In this document: positions 1-4,338 of the stretch, piece after piece
How positions within the stretch are numbered: position 1 is the stretch's first letter
Layout: the number at the start of each line of letters is the position of its first letter
Assembly (NCBI GenBank): GCA_003453555.1
Contig: DMLA01000122.1
Span: 1 to 5,071 of the forward strand
DNA: 5,071 nt
Reading direction: 5' to 3'
Source: Chloroflexota bacterium
GTDB taxonomy: Bacteria > Chloroflexota > Anaerolineae > UBA7937
Position numbers and translations under genes: made by a program
The notes under the pieces: model-generated
The model's input: the letters and a program-made list of their open reading frames with translations, nothing else
What the model was told of the DNA's origin: nothing
Database searches by the model: none

Positions 1-85
1 CACTTAGGCAAAGAAACACGCCTATAGCACAGAATAGGTAAATCCAGTTAGCGTAACTAGAAATAAGGCGCAAGACGAGAATCAT
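1..85 (-). CDS. N-terminal fragment of a leftward membrane protein (runs off the window)
   Basis: Reading leftward from an ATG at 85-83, 28 codons stay open to the window edge. The product begins MILVLRLISSYANWIYLF and continues with AIGVFLCLS, a largely hydrophobic stretch (about residues 12-27) that reads as a membrane anchor or uncleaved signal segment with few charges. A sigma70-like promoter lies about 40 bp upstream (128-156), giving a predicted leader of about 35 nt, which supports this being a real gene start. The ribosome binding site is weak: only a purine-rich GGCGGAT just before the ATG. The family cannot be told from 28 residues. It could also be a chance open frame, since 85 nt is short; the promoter and the hydrophobic pattern are the only support. 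Confidence 0.42.
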   Translation of the reverse strand, partial: MILVLRLISSYANWIYLFCAIGVFLCLS

Positions 86-127
86 ATCCGCCGACCAACC
101 CCGTATAAATGGCACACACCTGGTTCC

Positions 128-156
128 ATTATATCAGGGGCCTCTTCTTTTGACAA
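128..156 (-). promoter_or_regulatory. sigma70-type promoter reading leftward
   Basis: On the minus strand TTGTCA (156-151) is followed after 17 nt by a consensus TATAAT (133-128). The -35 box differs from TTGACA at one position. The predicted start of transcription is near 121, just upstream of the leftward membrane-protein ORF starting at 85. The -35 box lies in the loop region of the hairpin at 136-169 and the spacer covers its distal arm, so termination of the upstream operon and initiation here may share the same DNA. Confidence 0.5.
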
Positions 157-169
157 GAAAAAGGCCCCT
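136..169 (-). terminator. hairpin downstream of the leftward operon, putative terminator
   Basis: AGGGGCCT (136-143) is the exact reverse complement of AGGCCCCT (162-169), with a further short pyrimidine/purine pairing inside (about 145-149 with 155-159). It begins 14 nt past the stop codon of the radical SAM gene, the usual place for a terminator. In the leftward direction it is followed by GATATAATGG rather than a U-tract, so it is not a textbook intrinsic terminator. In the rightward direction it is followed by a T/C-rich tract (170-185). It may act in either direction or mainly protect the 3' end of the mRNA. Confidence 0.45.
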
Positions 170-183
170 CTTCTCTCCCCTTT

Positions 184-1122
184 CTATAACCTGAACATCA
201 GCCAATGCCGGCGCTCATCGAGACGTGTAAGCCCCGCCTCTCGGGCCAGGGATACCGCTTCTGCGATCTCCGCTTGAGTGGGCCGACGGGAGATCTCCGG
301 GAACTGATCGGCCTTATGGCAAGGGCGGTACTGATCCATGACATTGAGGTAGGTGTTAACCGATATCTCTTTTGCCAGGAACTCCACCACCTGGGCTGTA
401 CCGGCCAAGCCGTGGGGCAAGACCAGGTGGCGAACCAGAAGCCCCCTTTGAGCGATGTCGTTCTCATCCAGGACCAGGTCGCCCACCTGACGATGCATCT
501 CCTTGACCGCCTGGCAGTTCGCCTCTGGGTAGTTCTTGATCTTGGAGAGCCGCCGAGCGGTGGCCTCGTCGGAGTATTTCATATCTGGCATATAGATATC
601 AATCACCCCATCGAGGAGAGCCAAGGTCTCCAAGTGGTCGTACCCCCCGGTATTGTAAACTAAGGGGATGCGGAGCCCCTTCTCCGCGGCCAAAGCGAGG
701 GCGGCCAGTATCTGAGCCACCACATGGGTCGGGCTGACGAAGTTGATGTTATGGCAACCTTGGGCCTGGAGATGGAGCATCATGGAGGCCAGTTCCTCGG
801 GTTCTACCTCCCTGCCCTGGCCCAGTTGGCTGATCTCGTAGTTTTGACAAAACTGGCATCTCAGGTTGCACCAGGAGAAGAAGATGGTCCCCGAGCCATG
901 ATACCCCACCAAGGGCGACTCCTCGCCGAAATGGGCGTGATAACTAGAAACCACGGCTCGCTCCCCGGTGCGGCAAGCGGCCCCCTTGGCACCCAAGAGC
1001 CTATTGATGCCACATTCCCGAGGGCAAAATCGACACTCCTCCAAGCGAGCATGGGCTTCCTCAGCCCTCCTTTTCAACTCGCCGGAGCGACTCAGTTCCA
1101 GATAACAAGGTTCGAAAGCCAT
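184..1122 (-). CDS. PflX-like radical SAM protein (COG1313 type)
   Basis: A 312-residue radical SAM protein related to pyruvate formate-lyase activating enzymes. The cluster motif is C85-x3-C89-x2-C92, inside FFSWCNLRCQFCQNYEIS; these three cysteines would bind the [4Fe-4S] cluster that cleaves S-adenosylmethionine. Upstream lies a second cysteine set, C30-x2-C33-x3-C37 and C50, typical of the PflX-like branch and probably metal-binding. NTGGYD (about 157-162) and YMPDMKY (about 177-183) are further hallmarks of this family, and the length is usual for it. The ATG lies one base after the stop of the exonuclease-like gene (TGAGATG), with a GGGGGTGAG ribosome binding site overlapping that stop, so it is probably translated by coupling as the last gene of the operon. 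The family's substrate is not established, and no glycyl-radical enzyme partner is visible here, so a PFL-activase role should not be assumed. Confidence 0.9.
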   Translation of the reverse strand: MAFEPCYLELSRSGELKRRAEEAHARLEECRFCPRECGINRLLGAKGAACRTGERAVVSSYHAHFGEESPLVGYHGSGTIFFSWCNLRCQFCQNYEISQLGQGREVEPEELASMMLHLQAQGCHNINFVSPTHVVAQILAALALAAEKGLRIPLVYNTGGYDHLETLALLDGVIDIYMPDMKYSDEATARRLSKIKNYPEANCQAVKEMHRQVGDLVLDENDIAQRGLLVRHLVLPHGLAGTAQVVEFLAKEISVNTYLNVMDQYRPCHKADQFPEISRRPTQAEIAEAVSLAREAGLTRLDERRHWLMFRL

Positions 1123-1123
1123 C

Positions 1124-1657
1124 TCACCCCCAACTCACCGCTATCCGCCGATTCACCTGCAACCTTTCATCCCAGTAGAGGAGGTAGCCATTTTCTCTGC
1201 CGTATTCATACAACAATCGTGTGAGTTCCACATCTTGGCGGCAATAGTCGATCACTAAGTCGACCTTCCCCTCTCGAAACCACTCTATCGACTGGAGGCC
1301 GTGAGCCGACTTTCCCACCCCTAAGGTGGCCTTAGCCAAGGCATCGAGCCCCACCCTGAAGCCCAGTTCTTGGTAGATATCTTCCAAGATGTCGAGGGTA
1401 GGGATGGGGGGAAGGGGTCTGTAGCCCCGCAGGACCTCATAGTCGAACCGCTTGAGGTTGAAACCCACCACCAGATCGGCGCCAGTCAACTCCTCTATCA
1501 AGGCATCTACATCTTTCTCCATATAGACCGAGTATTCCTCCGAAGCCGAACTGTAGGTGACCGCCACCGCTAAGCCTAGCGCTTGGAAGTTCTCCCGCCC
1601 TCCCACCTCAGCGAAAGTCCTCTTGGTCTCCAGGTCGAAGAAAACTAGGTTTCGCAT
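1124..1657 (-). CDS. single-domain DEDDy-type exonuclease-like protein (RNase H fold)
   Basis: A 177-residue protein with the pattern of the DnaQ/DEDD 3'-5' exonuclease superfamily. Motif I is FFDLET, with D8 and E10. Motif II is VGFNLKRFDYEVL, with N67 and D72. Motif III is YCRQDVELT, with Y138 and D142, the Y-x3-D spacing of the DEDDy subgroup. These four acidic residues would hold two divalent metal ions. No other domain is present, so the protein is only a nuclease module, shorter than helicase- or polymerase-fused relatives. The substrate (DNA or RNA) cannot be told. The ATG follows the AEC permease stop by 3 nt, with GAGGTGAG just upstream as ribosome binding site, and its own stop is one base from the radical SAM start, so it sits in the middle of a tightly packed operon. 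Relatives in genomes are often annotated as ribonuclease H-like or YprB-like, which is as far as the motifs go. Confidence 0.78.
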   Translation of the reverse strand: MRNLVFFDLETKRTFAEVGGRENFQALGLAVAVTYSSASEEYSVYMEKDVDALIEELTGADLVVGFNLKRFDYEVLRGYRPLPPIPTLDILEDIYQELGFRVGLDALAKATLGVGKSAHGLQSIEWFREGKVDLVIDYCRQDVELTRLLYEYGRENGYLLYWDERLQVNRRIAVSWG

Positions 1658-1660
1658 CTC

Positions 1661-2515
1661 TCACCTCAACAGCCGGAGTAGCAAGGTAAGGGTGACGATG
1701 CTGGCTAGGGTGGTAGTGAAGACCGTTCCGGTCACGAACTTCGGTCGGGCGTCGAACTCCACAGCCAGTATGGTGGTCATCACCGCCGTGGGCATGCTAG
1801 CCTCTACGATGCAGGCTTCCCTGGTAACCCCCGCCAACCCCAAGAGGGGCGCTATCCAGAGGGCTACCCCGGCAGCCACTACCAGCCTGATGAAAGTAGC
1901 CATCCCTATCGTCCCCCACTCCTCACTCACCGAGGCTTGAGAGAGTTCCATCCCCAAGATGAGGAGCATTACCGGGATGGCAGCACTACCGGTCATCTCC
2001 AAAGGCTTAAAGACAGGCCCCGGGATCTCAAGGTTTCCGAAGTTGACAATTAGAGCGGCCACTACAGCATAGATCAGCGGCATCTTGAAGACGTTGGCCA
2101 TCGACTCTCGCATCCCTGCCTGGCCACGGGAGGCGAGATATACCGCTAGGGTGTTCACCAGAAAGGAACTGGTGGCGAAGAAGACGATGGCCCGTGCCAA
2201 CCCCTCCTCTCCAAAGGCCAGAAGGTTGAGAGGGAGGCCATAATTCCCAGCGTTAACAAATAGAGTAGCCAGAAGGAAGGCGCTTTCCTTCCCCTGGTCG
2301 AAACGAAGTGCCCTGGTTGTTCCCCAGGAGATAACGCCCATAACGAAGGTGGTGACCAAGGTGAAAGCCACTATCCGACCCAGGTCATCGGCCTTGAGGG
2401 TTGATTGCGAGAGCCTGGAAAAGATGAGGCAGGGACTGAGCACGTATAGCGTGACCCGGGAGAGGGAGCGGACATCGATGGAGACGAGACGACGCAGGGC
2501 AAAGCCCAGGCCCAC
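1661..2515 (-). CDS. AEC-family (auxin efflux carrier-like) permease; annotated start probably too short
   Basis: A very hydrophobic protein with the two-half layout of the AEC/membrane transport protein family (PF03547). It shows FVNAGNYGLPL (about 87-96, the conserved N-x-G-x-x-P of the first half), a polar cytoplasmic loop near 128-142, LGMELS (187-192) and VEASMPTAV (237-245) in the second half. Members export or import organic acids or related anions; the substrate here is unknown. The first canonical start is GTG at 2515, giving 284 residues, but it has no ribosome binding site. Reading the same frame upstream adds IHILTTIILPVFVTVG, which looks like the missing start of the first membrane helix. 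The frame stays open to a stop at 2620-2618, but that stretch has no ATG, GTG or TTG. So the true start is unusual, mutated or hidden by a frameshift. The gene lies downstream of the HEAT-repeat and lipoprotein ORFs and 3 nt before the exonuclease-like gene. Confidence 0.85.
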   Translation of the reverse strand: MGLGFALRRLVSIDVRSLSRVTLYVLSPCLIFSRLSQSTLKADDLGRIVAFTLVTTFVMGVISWGTTRALRFDQGKESAFLLATLFVNAGNYGLPLNLLAFGEEGLARAIVFFATSSFLVNTLAVYLASRGQAGMRESMANVFKMPLIYAVVAALIVNFGNLEIPGPVFKPLEMTGSAAIPVMLLILGMELSQASVSEEWGTIGMATFIRLVVAAGVALWIAPLLGLAGVTREACIVEASMPTAVMTTILAVEFDARPKFVTGTVFTTTLASIVTLTLLLRLLR

Positions 2516-2617
2516 GGTGACGAAGACAGGAAGGATGATGGTAGTAAGTATGTGGATGCTAACCTGGATGACTAACCCCCAGTCCGTTCTCTCGATCTCT
2601 AATCTATCCAGCCACCC
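2516..2617 (-). other. in-frame upstream extension of the AEC permease without a canonical start
   Basis: Thirty-four codons upstream of the GTG at 2515 remain open in the permease frame. The nearer half encodes VIQVSIHILTTIILPVF, which resembles the usual N-terminus of this transporter family, while the farther half (about RLEIERTDWG) is polar. Possible starts are CTG at 2611-2609, or a codon now reading TTA, GTC or ATC at 2575-2567, where a family-typical start would be expected. A strong Shine-Dalgarno-like GGAGGTGA lies at 2631-2624. It is 11 nt from an out-of-frame GTG (2615-2613) and 15 nt from the CTG. No other gene is visible in this gap. Confidence 0.5.
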
Positions 2618-2635
2618 TTAGGGTCACCTCCAACA

Positions 2636-2746
2636 TCAGTTCGATGGTGGTATACCCTTGACCCGAGATCCTGCCATTCCTGGCCCGACGCAAGCCGCCA
2701 GTGTGAGCAGGAACAGTACCCCCATGAGGACGGAGACAGACCTCAC
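2636..2746 (-). CDS. 36-residue lipoprotein-like small ORF
   Basis: A GTG at 2746-2744 overlaps the TGA of the HEAT-repeat gene (GTGA overlap) and is preceded by GGGGAGG at a spacing of 7 nt, a strong ribosome binding site. The product begins MRSVSVLMGVLFLLTLAAC: a positively charged N-terminus, a hydrophobic core and a perfect lipobox LAAC with the acceptor cysteine at residue 19. Only 17 residues follow, rich in G, P and S, before TGA at 2638-2636. That stop overlaps an ATG (TGATG), the usual pattern for coupling to a next gene, but the ATG frame closes after 10 codons. The product would be a membrane-anchored lipopeptide facing out of the cell. It may be a true small lipoprotein, or the surviving front end of a longer lipoprotein cut by a frameshift. 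No family is recognised. Confidence 0.5.
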   Translation of the reverse strand: MRSVSVLMGVLFLLTLAACVGPGMAGSRVKGIPPSN

Positions 2747-3678
2747 TCTTCTTCCTCCCCGTAGAGGGGGATCTCGAAGATGCCTTCGGCGAACTCCAGT
2801 TCGCTCAGCGCCTCCTCGGCCGCCTCGGCCACGATCCCATCGTCGCTCTCACAGCAGGCTCGCAAGACTTGACGGGCCCTTCGCCCCCCGATCCGTCCCA
2901 AAGCCCAGATCGCTGCCCCCTGGACCTCACGATCAGTATCGTTTATCAGACGGGCCAAGGTGGGCACAGCCCCCTTTAACTCCAACTCCCCGCAGGCCCT
3001 GGCAGCCTCGTACCGCATCTCGGGGTCCGGGTTTTTCAATTCCCGAAGGAGGGTTTCGCCCCAATAGGGGTCGACGCTCCGCCCCATAGCGAAAACAGCG
3101 CTCACACGCATTTCTTGAGCCTCGTCTTGGTAAGCAGCCTCGATGATCTCTCGCATCCCTTCCTCACCGGAGAAGGAGATCGCCTCCACGGCCCGACGCC
3201 TCACCTCTAAGGCCTCTTGGGGGTTGTTGATGGTGTGGAGGAGCACCTCTCGCACCTCCGCCCCCAACTCACTATCTAGTTCATCTAACTCTGCCAAGAG
3301 GACGAACCGTCCCAACCCAGCCGCCGCTCTGGCCCGCACTAAAAAGGAGGAGTCCCCTCGCAAGAGACCAATTAGAGAGCGCAAGATGGAGATGCTCTCG
3401 TCCTCCCAGAGCCCTTCAATGGCTTGGGCTCTAACTTCTTCATCTTCATCGCTTAAACAAAAACGGAAGATGCTGTTGAAATCAGCCTCGAAACTGGCCT
3501 CGGTGATCTCCACCAGGGCGCGAAGGATGGTGCGGCGGCGCTCCAAAGGGAGTAGAGGCCACGCTGCGCGGAAGGCCTCCATCTCCTTCTTGGACATCCC
3601 CGATAGGATATAGAGGTTAGATATAGATGGTGGGGCTTCGCTAGCCCCTAGACCTTCTAGAAACCTTTTGAAGTTCAA
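2743..3678 (-). CDS. HEAT-repeat protein
   Basis: A 311-residue soluble protein with no signal peptide or membrane segment. From about residue 45 to 295 it is built of repeated pairs of short helices with the HEAT/armadillo-like pattern, for example DEDEEVRAQAIEGL (77-90), DPEMRYEAARACGEL (218-232) and DREVQGAAIWALGRIG (249-264). The C-terminus is acidic (EEEE). Such proteins form curved scaffolds for protein-protein contacts; PBS-lyase-type HEAT proteins are one relative, but no catalytic motif is seen. The start is TTG at 3678-3676: GAGGAG (3690-3685) lies 6 nt upstream, and the upstream promoter gives a leader of only about 12-15 nt, leaving no room for an earlier start. It is the first gene of the leftward operon, so it should be its best-expressed member. 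Its partner is unknown. Confidence 0.85.
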   Translation of the reverse strand: MNFKRFLEGLGASEAPPSISNLYILSGMSKKEMEAFRAAWPLLPLERRRTILRALVEITEASFEADFNSIFRFCLSDEDEEVRAQAIEGLWEDESISILRSLIGLLRGDSSFLVRARAAAGLGRFVLLAELDELDSELGAEVREVLLHTINNPQEALEVRRRAVEAISFSGEEGMREIIEAAYQDEAQEMRVSAVFAMGRSVDPYWGETLLRELKNPDPEMRYEAARACGELELKGAVPTLARLINDTDREVQGAAIWALGRIGGRRARQVLRACCESDDGIVAEAAEEALSELEFAEGIFEIPLYGEEEE

Positions 3679-3684
3679 GGTAAT

Positions 3685-3690
3685 CTCCTC
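3685..3690 (-). promoter_or_regulatory. ribosome binding site deciding the TTG start of the HEAT-repeat gene
   Basis: GAGGAG on the minus strand, 6 nt before TTG (3678-3676). With the predicted transcription start near 3691, it sits almost at the 5' end of the mRNA, so initiation occurs on a near-minimal leader. Confidence 0.65.
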
Positions 3691-3697
3691 TAAGTTG

Positions 3698-3727
3698 ATT
3701 ATAGCCTTTACGCCAGGAGGCTGTCAA
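3698..3727 (-). promoter_or_regulatory. perfect-consensus sigma70 promoter of the leftward operon
   Basis: On the minus strand TTGACA (3727-3722) and TATAAT (3703-3698) are separated by 18 nt; both hexamers match consensus exactly. Transcription should begin about 7 nt past the -10 box, near 3691, immediately before the GAGGAG ribosome binding site of the HEAT-repeat gene. It is the only clear promoter for the whole leftward operon. Confidence 0.8.
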
Positions 3728-3756
3728 GGAGTCGTCAGGAGAGGCCTCCCTTGGTG

Positions 3757-3786
3757 TTGACCAGGGGGCTAGATAGGGCGTATAAT
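3757..3786 (+). promoter_or_regulatory. sigma70 promoter of the rightward unit
   Basis: TTGACC (3757-3762) and a consensus TATAAT (3781-3786) are separated by 18 nt. Transcription should begin near 3793. It would serve the lamin-tail ORF, the 65-residue membrane protein and coaX, since no other promoter is evident before coaX. Its -35 box is 29 bp from the -35 box of the opposing promoter, so one regulator bound between them could control both. The predicted start of transcription lies 3' of the TTG at 3788, which argues against that codon as the translation start. Confidence 0.65.
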
Positions 3787-3787
3787 C

Positions 3788-4093
3788 TTGAGGGGTGGGA
3801 GATTGGACTGGAGTCAAATAGGTTGGGCAGATTTCAACAGGACTTTCTTGCCGGCTGCCCGGGAGGTGCTTAGGGGAGCGAACCCTTACAAGGATGAATG
3901 TGGGGGCCTGCACTTTTCCACCTTTCACCTTGGGCCGGGAGGGGAGGTGCGACTGCATACAGGGTGTGTCAAGAACACGGCAACTGATATATACTGGTGC
4001 AAGGAAGGACACGCCGTCTGGAACAACGACGGGGATACGGTGTTCCTGTTCGAGAGGGTGGAAGCCTGGTCAGCGAATACCCTTACTGACTAG
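3788..4093 (+). pseudogene. lamin-tail-domain (LTD) ORF, truncated and frameshifted
   Basis: The open frame gives 101 residues from TTG 3788; TTG 3803 is a better start because the promoter places transcription start near 3793. Residues about 36-88 match the second half of a prokaryotic lamin-tail domain: GPGGEVRLHTG, NTATDIYW and AVWNNDGDTVFLF. The first half of that domain (the E-W/Y-V-E-I-x-N strand) is missing. In its place residues 14-34 read ADFNRTFLPAAREVLRGANPY, which resembles the segment after the first helix of GT87-type (DUF2029) glycosyltransferases, without the helix. After F88 the frame departs from the family. A -1 shift at 4051 restores REGGSLVSEYPY and a TGA at 4087-4089, the expected last strand and end of a lamin-tail domain. 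No signal peptide or membrane segment is present. I read it as a chimeric, damaged remnant; a sequencing error could explain the frameshift but not the missing half-domain. Confidence 0.6.
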
Positions 4094-4122
4094 CGGAGGC
4101 GAGTGGTTGAAGGGATGCGCGA

Positions 4123-4320
4123 ATGAGGGAGCGGTTCTTTAGGAGGGAGTTCGTTCTGGCCTTGATAGCCGTGGCTCTTTTAGTGGGGCTCATCCTCGCT
4201 TTCCGGTCGGTCCCTTCCGGGCCCACGGTGAGCGACTGCTACCAGATAGATGAGCCTTGTGCTCGCGCCGCCTGCCTAGAAGAATACTATCGAATATACG
4301 GCCAGACGTATGACCAATAG
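4123..4320 (+). CDS. 65-residue single-pass membrane protein, unknown function
   Basis: The sequence starts MRERFFRREF, a basic cytoplasmic tail, followed by a strong membrane helix at about residues 10-28 (VLALIAVALLVGLILAF). An outside tail of about 37 residues carries three cysteines (C39, C46, C51), an acidic patch and several tyrosines near the end (EEYYRIYGQTYDQ). The positive-inside pattern suggests the N-terminus in the cytoplasm and the tail outside. GAAGGG lies 8 nt before the ATG. It is 33 nt after the restored end of the lamin-tail ORF and 18 nt before coaX, so it is probably cotranscribed with coaX. Three cysteines leave one unpaired if a disulfide forms. I do not recognise a family, and similarity search of so short a protein may be weak. 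Confidence 0.6.
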   Translation: MRERFFRREFVLALIAVALLVGLILAFRSVPSGPTVSDCYQIDEPCARAACLEEYYRIYGQTYDQ

Positions 4321-4338
4321 CAAGTGAAGGAACAGGAT

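Noticed and set aside
184..1122. Calling the radical SAM gene pflA
   Set aside because: The extra N-terminal cysteine set and NTGGYD/YMPDMKY signatures indicate the PflX-like branch, and no pyruvate formate-lyase gene is in the window.
205..1224. Long rightward open frames opposite the radical SAM gene (205-663, 724-1224)
   Set aside because: They are antisense to a gene with clear cysteine motifs and show no family pattern or ribosome binding site.
2658..3613. Rightward frames opposite the HEAT-repeat gene (2658-3089, 3143-3613)
   Set aside because: Composition is arginine/serine/proline-rich low complexity, as expected from the complement of a helix-rich gene.
3741..3748. Palindrome GAGGCCTC midway between the divergent -35 boxes, as an operator
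   Set aside because: Eight bases is too short, the symmetry does not extend, and no regulator is nearby; position alone is not enough.
3641..4012. 123-residue leftward frame spanning the divergent promoters
   Set aside because: It crosses both promoters and the HEAT-repeat start, has no recognisable domain and is antisense to the lamin-tail sequence.
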